Shown in pieces: positions 17,166-26,256 of a stretch of 64,000 bases of DNA. Source of the DNA: Woodsholea maritima DSM 17123 (GTDB lineage Bacteria > Pseudomonadota > Alphaproteobacteria > Caulobacterales > Maricaulaceae); assembly GCF_000382325.1 (NCBI RefSeq), contig NZ_KB908058.1, forward strand, positions 310,001 to 374,000, given 5' to 3'. Made by a program: the position numbers and the translations under genes. Below the pieces are notes generated by a model. That model was not told the DNA's origin. It searched no databases and was given only the letters and a program-made list of their open reading frames with translations. Position 1 is the first letter of the stretch; the number at the start of each line of letters is the position of its first letter.

Positions 17166-18806
17166 ATGCTGTATTTCTCTCCCTGGAAGGTCGTGCTCAT
17201 TTTGGGCGTGGTCCTGTTGGGCTTTTTCTTCTCTCTTCCTAATTTTGTTCCGGCTGAAAACCGCTATGTCGATCCGGCCAATCCCGATCAAACCAAAGGA
17301 ATATGGACGATATTGCCCAGCCAAACCGTGAATTTAGGTTTGGATTTGCGCGGTGGCTCGCATCTGGTCTTTGAAGTGGATATCGAAGATGTCCGCCAAG
17401 AGCGCCTGGGCGATTTGGCTGAAGAGGCGCGGGTTGTTTTGCGCAATGACCCGCCCATCTTTACCGCGCGCCCGGCAGTTGTCGGTCAGCAGGTCGTGAT
17501 TCGCGTCACCAATCCGGAAGATTTAGGGGCAGCCTATGAGCGCCTTCGCGAGCTGAATGGCCCCGTTACCGGAGCCAATGGTGGCCAGAGCCTGGACCAG
17601 CGCTTATCTATCACTCAAGATGACAGTGATCGCACCATCCGGATTGCGATCACTGAGGCGGAAATTTCCTCTATTCGTCAACGCACCGTTGAACAATCCA
17701 TCGAGGTTATTCGTCGCCGGATCGATGCGACGGGAACGACGGAGCCGACCATCACCCGTCAGGATGAAGATCGTGTCCTCGTGCAGGTTCCAGGGGAAAG
17801 CGATCCACAGCGCGTGATCGACCTTGTGGGGACGACGGCGCGGATGACCTTCCACATGGTTGATCGCTCGGTTCAGGTGGGTCCCGATGGTCAGGCCCGC
17901 ACCCCGCCAGATGTCATGATCTTACCCAGCGATGATGGCTATGAGAATTTTGTGGCCGTGAAGCGCCGTGCGGTTTTAAGCGGTGAGAATCTCGCCTCAG
18001 CCAGTCAGAGTTTTGACCAGAACGGTCAACCCGCTGTCGCCTTCCGTTTTGACACAACGGGCAGCCAGGTCTTTGGTGAGATTACCAGCCAAAATGTGGG
18101 TGAGCGTTTTGCCATTGTCCTCGATGGTGTTGTGATCACGGCACCACGTATTCGCAGCCCCATTCTGGGCGGCTCGGGGATTATTGAAGGCTCGTTCACG
18201 GTTCAAGAGGCCAGCGACCTTTCTACCATGCTGTCTGCCGGGGCCTTGCCTGCCAAGCTGACGCCCGTGGAGCAGCGCTCCATCACGGCCTCCATGGGCC
18301 AGGATGCGATTGAAGCTGGTGCCGAAGCGATCCTTTTGGGCTTTGCGCTGGTGATCGTGTTCATGGTCTTGGCGTATGGTTTTATGGGTGTGGTTTCAAC
18401 GACCGCTCTATTGATCAACGTCTTGCTGATTTTGGGCGCACTGTCCGGTTTGCAGGCGACATTGACCCTGCCTGGGATCGCCGGGATCATTTTGACCATT
18501 GGTATGGCGGTGGACGCCAATGTGCTGATTTTTGAGCGTATACGCGAGGAAATCCGCCAGGGCCGTAAAGTCATCAATGCCATTGAGATCGGTTATAACC
18601 GCGCCTTCGCGGCTATTTTGGACGCCAACGTGACTACTTTTATTGCTGCGGCCGTCCTCTTTATGATGGGCGCAGGGCCCGTGCGCGGTTTTGCCGTGAC
18701 TTTGGGCATTGGTATCGTGACTTCGGTCTTTACCGCCTTCACCTTCTCGCGCTTTGTCGTGGCGGTCTGGCTGCGCTTGCGTAAGCCTCAATCCATCGGT
18801 TTTTAA
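17166..18806 (+). CDS. secD: Protein translocase subunit SecD
   Basis: SecD with SecF uses the proton gradient to pull secreted proteins across the membrane. The 546-residue product has the first membrane helix at about residues 8-28, the periplasmic P1 head starting at LGLDLRGGSHLVFEVD (about 56), a base segment with FDTTGSQVFGEIT, and five C-terminal helices. The latter contain GIAGIILTIGMAVDANVLIFERIRE in two parts (the conserved AVDANVLIFERI motif) and AAVLFMMGAGPVRGFA. secF follows after 14 bases. Confidence 0.95.
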   Translation: MLYFSPWKVVLILGVVLLGFFFSLPNFVPAENRYVDPANPDQTKGIWTILPSQTVNLGLDLRGGSHLVFEVDIEDVRQERLGDLAEEARVVLRNDPPIFTARPAVVGQQVVIRVTNPEDLGAAYERLRELNGPVTGANGGQSLDQRLSITQDDSDRTIRIAITEAEISSIRQRTVEQSIEVIRRRIDATGTTEPTITRQDEDRVLVQVPGESDPQRVIDLVGTTARMTFHMVDRSVQVGPDGQARTPPDVMILPSDDGYENFVAVKRRAVLSGENLASASQSFDQNGQPAVAFRFDTTGSQVFGEITSQNVGERFAIVLDGVVITAPRIRSPILGGSGIIEGSFTVQEASDLSTMLSAGALPAKLTPVEQRSITASMGQDAIEAGAEAILLGFALVIVFMVLAYGFMGVVSTTALLINVLLILGALSGLQATLTLPGIAGIILTIGMAVDANVLIFERIREEIRQGRKVINAIEIGYNRAFAAILDANVTTFIAAAVLFMMGAGPVRGFAVTLGIGIVTSVFTAFTFSRFVVAVWLRLRKPQSIGF

Positions 18807-18820
18807 GGGAGGCTGGAGCT

Positions 18821-19819
18821 ATGTCTTTCGCCCTCGTTCGTTTTATTCCTGTGCAATCGAATGTCCCTTTCATTAAGGGGCGCTGGATCGCCTTTATCTT
18901 TTCCGCCCTGTTGATCGTGGGCTCGCTTGGCGTGTTTTTCGCCAAAGGTCTCAATTACGGGATCGACTTTCGCGGCGGCACCATGTTGGAAGTGCGCACC
19001 GAAGGCCCTGCGGATCTGAGCGCCATTCGCACAACCATGTCCGGTTTGGGCCTGGGTGATGTTCAGGTGCAAGGCGTGGGCACGGATCGCGATTTATTCA
19101 TCCGCGTGGAAAGCCTGAGCTTGGAGCAGATCCGCCAGATCGCCCCCGATCTCGTCACGGAAGATACCAGTGAAAACGGCGCTCAACAGATCGTGCGCCA
19201 ATATGTTGAAACTGCGCTGGTGGAAAGTTTTCCCGGTATTGAACTACGCGGATCCAGCGTGATCAGCCCGAAAGTCTCTGATGAGCTGGTCGTCAAGGGC
19301 TCTATGGCCGTCGGCATCGCGCTTATTTTGATGTTGGTCTATATCTGGTTCCGGTTTGAGTGGCAGTATTCGGTCGGGGCCGTTCTGGCGCTGGTCCACG
19401 ATGTCATTGCCACGATTGGCATGTTCTCGCTGACCGGGCTGGAGTTCAATCTTTCTACCATTGCTGCGATTTTGACCATCGTTGGCTATTCGATGAACGA
19501 CACCGTTGTGGTTTATGACCGGGTGCGTGAGGAATTCCGCAAATATAAGACCTTGGAGATTTCTCAGGTTCTCAACATGTCGATCAACCTTACCTTGTCG
19601 CGCACCATTTTGACCTCTGGCACCACTTTGGTGGCGCTGGTGTCTTTGGCGATCTTTGGCGGGCACGCCCTTCAGGGGTTTGCCTTCGCGCTGATCTGGG
19701 GCATTGTGATCGGGACCTATTCGTCAATCTTCGTGGCTGCCCCGCTGTTGATGCTAACCGGCGTTAAGCGCACCAGTGAGGAAGACGAAGCGGAGGCGCG
19801 GTTTGCCGACAAGCGTTAA
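18821..19819 (+). CDS. secF: Protein translocase subunit SecF
   Basis: SecF is the partner of SecD. The 332-residue product has GIDFRGGTMLEV (about residues 46-57), the periplasmic domain, and the RND-like helices with TIVGYSMNDTVVVYDRVRE (about 220-238). Family landmarks such as SINLTLSRTILTSGTTL are intact. The last 15 residues overlap the start of the next gene. Confidence 0.95.
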   Translation: MSFALVRFIPVQSNVPFIKGRWIAFIFSALLIVGSLGVFFAKGLNYGIDFRGGTMLEVRTEGPADLSAIRTTMSGLGLGDVQVQGVGTDRDLFIRVESLSLEQIRQIAPDLVTEDTSENGAQQIVRQYVETALVESFPGIELRGSSVISPKVSDELVVKGSMAVGIALILMLVYIWFRFEWQYSVGAVLALVHDVIATIGMFSLTGLEFNLSTIAAILTIVGYSMNDTVVVYDRVREEFRKYKTLEISQVLNMSINLTLSRTILTSGTTLVALVSLAIFGGHALQGFAFALIWGIVIGTYSSIFVAAPLLMLTGVKRTSEEDEAEARFADKR

Positions 19820-20213
19820 TCCAAATGCCCGGGGCCAAGATCGCGGCGCGCAGGCCAAAATTACCCTGCCGCCCATTGATGCCTATGGTGATGGGGGCTT
19901 TCGCATTGGCGGGGTGCGTTATGATGGGCCAACTTTGATGGTCGAAGATCAGGTTGCAGCGTGGCCCGTCAACGATCTTCAAAGCCTTAGCCTGGCCGAT
20001 TTCGATCGTTTCTTGCAGGCCGAAAAGAAGCCGGATTTGGTGATTTTGGGCGTTGGTCCCTCGATCGCCCATCCGCCCCAGGGCGTGCGTGAAGGCTTTT
20101 TGGCGGCCGGTATCGGTTTGGAAGTCCTCGATAGTGCGACGGCATGCCGGGTCTATAATATGCTGGCCGGTGAAGCGCGCCGCATTGGCGTCGCCTTACT
20201 GCCCGCAGACTAG
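19776..20213 (+). CDS. Mth938-like domain protein (DUF498)
   Basis: A 145-residue protein of the Mth938/DUF498 family (related to the mitochondrial complex I assembly factor NDUFAF3), which I recall next to secF in alphaproteobacteria. Landmarks: INAYGDGGFRIGG-like segment, LVILGVGPSIAHPP and GIGLEVLDSATACRVYNMLAGEARRI. The start is uncertain: GTG 19776 overlaps secF by 44 bases, while TTG 19803 gives a 136-residue form that drops a basic N terminus. Function is unknown; a role in complex I assembly is inference by homology. Confidence 0.82.
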   Translation: MRKTKRRRGLPTSVNPNARGQDRGAQAKITLPPIDAYGDGGFRIGGVRYDGPTLMVEDQVAAWPVNDLQSLSLADFDRFLQAEKKPDLVILGVGPSIAHPPQGVREGFLAAGIGLEVLDSATACRVYNMLAGEARRIGVALLPAD

Positions 20214-20230
20214 GCTCACACACGATACAC

Positions 20231-20269
20231 AAAAAAAACCCCGCAAAGCCAAGCTTTGCGGGGTTTTTT
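20231..20269. terminator. Bidirectional terminator between the Mth938-like gene and sodB
   Basis: CCCCGCAAAG (20239-20248) pairs with CTTTGCGGGG (20254-20263) around a CCAAG loop, with eight A on the left and six T on the right. It can terminate both the plus-strand sec operon and the minus-strand sodB transcript. Confidence 0.92.
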
Positions 20270-20291
20270 ATGCGAACTCAAAAAAAAGCGC

Positions 20292-20891
20292 TTACGCGTT
20301 TTTCAGATTTTCAGCCGCGAAGTCCCAATTGACCAAATGCTCTAAGAACGCCCCCATATAATCCGGGCGGCGGTTTTGGTAATCGAGATAATAGGCGTGT
20401 TCCCATACATCCATGGTCAGCAGCGGGGTGACACCGGCTTCGGTCAGCGGGGTTTCCGCATTGGGGGTTTTGCGCACTTCCAACTTGGCGTCTTTCACGA
20501 CCAACCAGGCCCAGCCCGAACCAAACTGGCCCGCACCTGCGGTGGTGAATTCTTCTGCAAACTTGTCGAAAGAGCCGAAATCGCGATCAATCATAGAGGC
20601 CAGCTCGCCAGAGGGCTTGCCGCCGCCATTGGGCTTCATAGAGTGCCAATAGAAAGTGTGGTTCCAGATCTGGGCGACATTGTTGAACACGGCCATGTTC
20701 TTGTCGGCCCAGGACTTGGCGATGGCCTCTTCCAGGCTGGCATCGGCCAGATCGCTACCCTCAACCAGGCCATTGGCTTTATCGACATAGGTTTTGTGGT
20801 GCTTGCCATGGTGGAAGCTCAAAGTCTCCGCAGAAATGTGCGGGGCCAGACCGTCTTGAGCATAGGGAAGGTCGGGAAGAGAAAATGCCAT
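20292..20891 (-). CDS. sodB: Superoxide dismutase (Fe type)
   Basis: Cytoplasmic SOD converting superoxide to oxygen and peroxide. The start at 20891 has AAGGAG upstream and begins MAFSLPDLPY; the open frame to 20984 adds 31 unrelated residues. The 199-residue protein has the metal ligands His in FHHGKHHKTYV, His in NHTFYWHSM, and Asp/His in DVWEHAYYLDYQ. FNNVAQIWNHTFYW suggests the iron-type subclass, although metal choice cannot be proved from sequence. A second, Cu/Zn-type enzyme is encoded near 37 kb. Confidence 0.93.
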   Translation of the reverse strand: MAFSLPDLPYAQDGLAPHISAETLSFHHGKHHKTYVDKANGLVEGSDLADASLEEAIAKSWADKNMAVFNNVAQIWNHTFYWHSMKPNGGGKPSGELASMIDRDFGSFDKFAEEFTTAGAGQFGSGWAWLVVKDAKLEVRKTPNAETPLTEAGVTPLLTMDVWEHAYYLDYQNRRPDYMGAFLEHLVNWDFAAENLKNA

Positions 20892-21029
20892 GAGAAGCTC
20901 CTTAAATGTAAAACCCTTGCGCTTATGCCAAGGGCGCTGCACAACGACGGCCTTTGAGGGTGGGCCGAACGCATCACCAGACACATATGGGGGCTAGACC
21001 CCATCTGTCCAGCATGTCAGACGCATAGC

Positions 21030-21875
21030 ATGATAGATTTTGACGCGTTAGTAGAAAAAAATGATCCTGATCGCCGGATGGCGGCGCTGTTTGCGCCCGC
21101 TGAGATCCGTGCGCGTCTGATGACGCTTTATGCCTTTTATCATGAGATCGCCAAGATCCCCGATAGTGTCAGCGAGCCGGTGATCGGCGAGATGCGCCTG
21201 GCCTGGGCGCGCGATGCGATTGAGGATCTGTTTGCAAGCCCGGCAAAAGTGCGCCGTCATGATATTTATGAAGGCTTGTCTGAATTGCGCGAAGCCCCCG
21301 GTGGACCCGATAAAGACAGTCTTATCACCCTGATTGAAGCGCGCTCAGCCGATCTGGGCGAGGGGCCCTTTCCCACCCATCAAGACCGCTTGGACTATAT
21401 CGACCGTACCGCCGGGATATTATTGCGCTTAAGCGCGCGCTTGTGCGCGCCGCAGGTCAATTTCAGCGGTGAAGCCTTGATGGCGCTGGCCGCGGGCGCG
21501 CGGATCTGGGGCCTGGTGGGCTTATTGCGCGCCTTCCCCAGCCTCGCCGCAGCGGGCCGGGCCCCCTATACGCGCGAAGAGATGCTGGGCGCTGAGCTGA
21601 GCGAAGTTGAAGTGCATAAGGGACTAAGCCCAGAAAAAGCCGATCTGGCCCTCAAAGGGCTGTGGCGCGATCTTGAGGACGCGCAATCCCTGTGGGCGCG
21701 CACCCGCAAATCCCTACCGGCAGAGGTCTTTCCCGCTATCGGCTATATCGCCCTCACCAAGGGCTATGCGCGCCAGATCGCGCGCGCCGATACGCCCTAT
21801 AGCCTCGATCCAGAACGCCCCTTGCTAAAGCGCCAGGCCCGCTTGATCTGGGCCAGCCTCACAGGACGGATCTAG
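21030..21875 (+). CDS. Squalene/phytoene synthase family protein, possibly NDUFAF6-like
   Basis: The 281-residue protein follows the all-helical squalene/phytoene synthase fold pattern: RLMTLYAFYHEIAKIPDSV near residue 30, IGEMRLAWARDAIEDL near 56, and a late segment LPAEVFPAIGYIALTKGYARQI. True synthases carry two Asp-rich motifs (DxxxD) for the prenyl diphosphate. Here the first reads EIAKIPD, and no clear second motif is visible, so catalysis is doubtful. Such degenerate members resemble the complex I assembly factor NDUFAF6. No carotenoid or hopanoid genes are adjacent. Its 3' end overlaps the convergent pseudogene by 51 bases. Confidence 0.78.
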   Translation: MIDFDALVEKNDPDRRMAALFAPAEIRARLMTLYAFYHEIAKIPDSVSEPVIGEMRLAWARDAIEDLFASPAKVRRHDIYEGLSELREAPGGPDKDSLITLIEARSADLGEGPFPTHQDRLDYIDRTAGILLRLSARLCAPQVNFSGEALMALAAGARIWGLVGLLRAFPSLAAAGRAPYTREEMLGAELSEVEVHKGLSPEKADLALKGLWRDLEDAQSLWARTRKSLPAEVFPAIGYIALTKGYARQIARADTPYSLDPERPLLKRQARLIWASLTGRI

Positions 21876-22787
21876 GGCAAGGCGTGTGAATATGGGCATG
21901 TGGTCGGAGCCAACATTCGGGCCGCTATGAAACCCTGTAGGGGTGAGCCCTTCGCCGATAAAGACATGATCTAAAGGTAATCCCAGGAAGGGGATCGGGC
22001 TATGCCATGTTCGCGACCAACGCGGATCGGCAACGCGCTTACCGGGTAAGTTTTTATAACTCATACTCCAGGGTGTCGTGTTGAAATCTCCCATAAGAAT
22101 AAAGCGGTCTTTATCGGTGAGATGGGCGTGCAGCACGTCAATAAGCGTGCGTTGTTCCTCGGCCCAAAACGGTAGGGCAGGCGGGGCAGGGTGCGCGATG
22201 AGGAGATCAAGGCTGCAGCCGTTTAAGCCCAGACGCGCTTCAATGGGGCTGCGATGCCCACTATGGGAAAAAGCAGGGGAGTGGACTTGCTCGAAAGGGT
22301 GCTTTGAAGCCAGCATGAGCGTTGTTTCATAGTTTCGCCCAAAAATATCTATGCTTGCGGAGCGTTGGGCTTGATAAGGCTACTCATTTAATGACGCTAT
22401 AGTGGCCGAGCTTAAACTTTCAGGAAATTCCGCAAAAGCAATCACATCACTCTCGCGCGTTTCGCGAAGTGCCAGAAAAGCAATGACCGCGCTTTCACTC
22501 TTTTGACTATTGAGAAAAGCTAGGCTGAGATCGGGCCTGATTGAGGGCTGCAGCGATGTGAAATCTGGAATAAGCCAAAATTTTGAGGTGATGAGTAATG
22601 CTGCGCCTAGGCTTAATCCCAGTTTTAGCGGGGCCTTGCGCCAATACAGCGCCATATATGCGAGCCATATCCCGGATATGATCATGAGATAAAATGTAAA
22701 ATGCACGGCGAGACTGAAAGGCCAAGGTAGCGGGAGCCAAAGGCCCATGGCGAACAAGCCGATACCAAGAGATACATAGACTTTCAT
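21825..22787 (-). pseudogene. EEP-family membrane phosphoesterase interrupted by an amber codon
   Basis: Two adjacent minus-strand frames, 22380-22787 (135 residues: N-terminal membrane segments and the start of the EEP domain) and 21825-22316 (the C-terminal catalytic part), are in the same reading frame and separated only by TAG at 22380-22382. The 21 codons between the stop and Met at 22316 read as good protein (PYQAQRSASIDIFGRNYETT). Joined, they give about 319 residues, matching the intact paralogue at 46402. The metal site MGDFNTT and terminal SDHMP are intact. It is either a recent nonsense pseudogene, a sequencing error, or a readthrough case. Confidence 0.8.
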
Positions 22788-22901
22788 TTTATGACCTAAA
22801 TCAAAATCACATTCAGCACGTGGTAATTCTTATAAATTGTCCTAAGGCGGCTTTTGTTCGGCGCTCGGTGATCTTACATGCGGGGTGTTCAGTTCCTAAC
22901 T

Positions 22902-24137
22902 TTATACCCGATAACGCGATGAAAACTCACCGGGATTAAGATGGCTGAACAGGCCGGTTTTCATGCCCGCCAGCGTGCGCATCATCTCCACGCGCAGCCA
23001 CGGCGTGTGGCACATTGGTGCGAAGGTCAGATCACGCAGCGTTGAAAGCCATGCTGTGTCCGATTGAAAGAAAGGCGTCATCCAGGCGCTGGCGATCAGA
23101 TAGAACATCACATGCGCACGGCGTTGATTATTATACTGGGCGAGGGCCTGATCGAGATCAGCGACAGTATTCAGGCATGTGCTCAAGATATAGGCATCAA
23201 TCAGGCCCATATTCGCGCCTTGTCCCAGCTGAGGGCTCATCGCATGGGCTGCATCGCCGATAAAGGCGAGGCGGCCTTCCACCCGGCGCTTGAGGGTTTT
23301 ATGGCCATAGCGCGCCCATTGCAGATCATCATGGCTGTGGAACTGGTCCAGAAAAGGCGCGAGGTCGGGCCAGAGCGTCGTGACCTCGTCTTTCCAGACA
23401 TCGAGCGGGCGCGCGCGCCATTGCGTCTGGTCTTCATTGCGCAGGCTCCAGAAGAACGCGAAATGAGGCGAAGCGGCATTGGGGAGGGTGTTGAGCGGGA
23501 GAACCCCAATCATCATGCGCGCCTGGCGATAGCGTTGGTGCAGGGTATCCTGACCCATACTCTGATCAGGGTCGCGGCACACGCCCCAGAGCGCGCCATA
23601 GGGATAGGACCGGTCATATTTGATCTGTCCATAGGTCGCGGCGAGGGCAGAATGGTGACCACTGGCATCAATCACCAGATCAAAGGTCTCGATAATCCCA
23701 TGATCGCGCGCGGCGGGGATGAGAAAACGCCCATCACTGAGACGTTCAAGCGTATCAATCGTCATCCCTGTGGTCAGGTGAACGCCTAGGCTTAAGGCCT
23801 TGTCCAAAAGCGCTTGGAAAATCTGTCCGCGATGGACGCCTAAAGCAAAGCTGTTGGGATTGAGCAGGCCATAATGAAGATCAAAGATGGGACGGCCCTG
23901 CTGGGTGCGCCCTTGAAGATGGGTGATCCTCGCGCAGCTGTCTTTTAAGCGCTCATCCAGGCCCAAACGCGCCAAGACGCCCAGTCCCGTGGGTTGGATC
24001 ATCAAGCCTGAACCGACGGGGCGCGCGTGTGCAAATCGCTCAAAGATATGAACGTTATGGCCCGCCTCGGCCAGGAAGCTGGCGCATGCCAACCCCGAAA
24101 TCCCCGCCCCGATAATGGCGATCGTGTATGATGGCAT
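22902..24137 (-). CDS. FAD-dependent aromatic-ring monooxygenase-type oxidoreductase
   Basis: The 411-residue protein has the three hallmarks of class A flavin monooxygenases: the Rossmann motif IGAGISGLACASFLAEAGH at the N terminus, a central DLVIDASGHHS (DG-like motif), and GDAAHAMSPQLGQGANMGL near residue 290 for FAD ribityl binding. The start at 24137 has GGAGAG upstream and is preferred over the one 9 codons earlier. The substrate is unknown; ubiquinone, salicylate and other aromatic hydroxylases share this layout. It stands alone between the pseudogene and the peptidase gene. Confidence 0.82.
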   Translation of the reverse strand: MPSYTIAIIGAGISGLACASFLAEAGHNVHIFERFAHARPVGSGLMIQPTGLGVLARLGLDERLKDSCARITHLQGRTQQGRPIFDLHYGLLNPNSFALGVHRGQIFQALLDKALSLGVHLTTGMTIDTLERLSDGRFLIPAARDHGIIETFDLVIDASGHHSALAATYGQIKYDRSYPYGALWGVCRDPDQSMGQDTLHQRYRQARMMIGVLPLNTLPNAASPHFAFFWSLRNEDQTQWRARPLDVWKDEVTTLWPDLAPFLDQFHSHDDLQWARYGHKTLKRRVEGRLAFIGDAAHAMSPQLGQGANMGLIDAYILSTCLNTVADLDQALAQYNNQRRAHVMFYLIASAWMTPFFQSDTAWLSTLRDLTFAPMCHTPWLRVEMMRTLAGMKTGLFSHLNPGEFSSRYRV

Positions 24138-24258
24138 GGCCCTCTCCCCTATCGGGCAGGTCATAACGGCTCTTAAATTGCGCGCAATTCTCTTTTGACA
24201 GAAATAAAAGAAACAGCCCTTCGTTCTTCAGGAAAGGTTGCTTTACCAGTTATTTTAC

Positions 24259-26214
24259 TTATTGAAGATGTTCGTCAAGAAAGCGCTCCATCGCGGTAAA
24301 AACCGCAAGGCGGGTTTCATAGCTGGTTAGCCAGTGATCGCCATGTTCGATTTCAATATAGCGCACTGATTTGTCGCTATTGTCTAAGGCGCGGTTCATT
24401 CGCCGACTTTGTTCGACAGAGACCACAGAATCTTCGCCGCCATGCATCAGTAAGATAGGCGCTTGAATGGCATCCACCGCGCGCACGGGCGAGCGTTGTT
24501 GAAGAAATTGCGTTTCATCGCTGGGGGGATTAAGGCCCAGCATTTGGGTTTGCCAATAGGTGTGAGTGTCTCTGTCCTCGCCATAACGATTACGCTCAAA
24601 CCGAATCATTTCTTCAAGATCACTGACCCCACTATATGAGATGGCGCATTTATAAAGATCTGGCGTGAAGGCTGCACCGGCAAGGGCGGCATAACCGCCA
24701 TAGCTGGCACCAACGATACAGATGCGTTCTGGATCGGCTAGCCCGGCATCAATGACGGCCTGACGGGCATCAGTAAGGTCTTGCTGCATCAAGCCTTTAC
24801 CCCATTCACCATAGCCTTCAAGAATATAGGCATTGCCATAACCGGAAGAGCCACGGAAATTGGGTTGGATCACGCCATAGCCACGGCTGGCAAAAAAATG
24901 CGCCCAATCGTCAAAACCGGAATAGTCGCGCGATTGCGGACCGCCATGGGGTAAAACAATGAACGGGTGGGGGCCTTCGCCGCTGGGAAGGGTCAGGTAG
25001 GCGGGAAGGACTTGACCATCTTGGCTTTGATAGGAGATAATGGATCTTTGAGGTAAAATTGTTGAGCCGAGCTCTGGGTAGACCCAGCCTAGCAAGCTAA
25101 TTTCCCCGGTTTCGGGTTTGAACAGACCGTAATAGGGGCTAATATAATTTGTCTCACCATAGAAAATTATCGTCTTGCGATCCGGTGTCCAATCGAGAAG
25201 TGAAATGGATGAGTTTGGAATTTGAACATTCATGGCCGCTTTGATGCTGGTGTAAATCAGCTCCATATCATCATCGAACCAGATATAGTGAAGCTCACTA
25301 TCCTCATAGGCCGCATACATTAACTCACCACTGAAATCACGGGTCAGGTGGAAACGTGCATCAAGTTTGTCGTGCTGAAAGATAGTCTCTATGCTTTGGT
25401 CTTGCGTATCGATCCTGAATAGGCCGGATGTATCTTCATTGCCCATGCTGCGTGTGTATACAATTAAGGAGCCATTTTCTCGATCGTAGCCAACAAGGTC
25501 TATTTGTGGAAGGTCACTCTTTTCTTCAAGTGCAACACGCCATTGATTGCCTTGGCGGATTTGAAGTTGCAAGGTGTCTTCACTTTGGTTGCGTTCTTCG
25601 CGCGCCAAAAGTTCACCTGTTGTGCTGACAATCCAATCTTCGGTGTAGGGCGATCCGCGATCCACGCGTTCAGAGCGGCCCGTGCGCGCATTGACTTTGA
25701 ATAAGCCATAATTTCTTTGATCGTCAAAGGCAGGCATATACACGTCTTCGCGCTCGCGATCGATTTGGATAATCCGGCCGAGAGAGAAGTTTAGCCCGAT
25801 GCGAGATGAGCCGTGGAGGAGTTGGCGGGGCGCTATTTCGCTTCGGGTCAGATCAATCGCATAGACCGCCCCGACATCTAAAACGCCATAGGCGCGATGG
25901 TGTCGGCGGGCCGTTGAAGCCTGGATCAACAGGATATCATCATTGATCCAAATTAAATTCGTGGGGCGCACCTGGCTGGCATCAATGGCGCGGCTTTCCT
26001 GTGTATTCAGTCTTTGGATTACAAGCGTTTTTTGGTCTTCTGTATTGGATATATAGGCCAATAATTGACCGCTGGGCGAGAGCGCAGGGCTATCAATGGC
26101 AGGCAAGCGAGCAAAAGCTTCAACAGGAATTTCGCTTTGCGCATAAAGTGAAGCTGAAGCACTTAAGGCAAGAACCACGCACAGGCTGACAGATTTAAAC
26201 ACTTTAAAAAACAT
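24259..26214 (-). CDS. Secreted S9-family (prolyl oligopeptidase/acylaminoacyl) peptidase
   Basis: The 651-residue protein has a signal peptide (residues 1-25, ending SLYAQ), a seven-bladed propeller-like N-terminal region, and a C-terminal alpha/beta hydrolase domain from about residue 385. The nucleophile is Ser504 in GASYGGYAAL, the Asp is near 595 in HGGEDSVV, and the His is in EHGDHWL (about 624-627). It should cleave short peptides in the periplasm or outside. GAGGGGGAG lies before the ATG. It is monocistronic, and base composition is lower in GC than in neighbouring core genes. Confidence 0.88.
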   Translation of the reverse strand: MFFKVFKSVSLCVVLALSASASLYAQSEIPVEAFARLPAIDSPALSPSGQLLAYISNTEDQKTLVIQRLNTQESRAIDASQVRPTNLIWINDDILLIQASTARRHHRAYGVLDVGAVYAIDLTRSEIAPRQLLHGSSRIGLNFSLGRIIQIDREREDVYMPAFDDQRNYGLFKVNARTGRSERVDRGSPYTEDWIVSTTGELLAREERNQSEDTLQLQIRQGNQWRVALEEKSDLPQIDLVGYDRENGSLIVYTRSMGNEDTSGLFRIDTQDQSIETIFQHDKLDARFHLTRDFSGELMYAAYEDSELHYIWFDDDMELIYTSIKAAMNVQIPNSSISLLDWTPDRKTIIFYGETNYISPYYGLFKPETGEISLLGWVYPELGSTILPQRSIISYQSQDGQVLPAYLTLPSGEGPHPFIVLPHGGPQSRDYSGFDDWAHFFASRGYGVIQPNFRGSSGYGNAYILEGYGEWGKGLMQQDLTDARQAVIDAGLADPERICIVGASYGGYAALAGAAFTPDLYKCAISYSGVSDLEEMIRFERNRYGEDRDTHTYWQTQMLGLNPPSDETQFLQQRSPVRAVDAIQAPILLMHGGEDSVVSVEQSRRMNRALDNSDKSVRYIEIEHGDHWLTSYETRLAVFTAMERFLDEHLQ

Positions 26215-26256
26215 CGCACTCCCCCTCGCATAAGGGGAGAGTAGTGCGACGCGCCT

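Noticed and set aside
23064-23789. A 241-codon plus-strand frame opposite the FAD monooxygenase
   Set aside because: The minus strand carries the conserved flavin motifs. The plus-strand product has no recognisable features.
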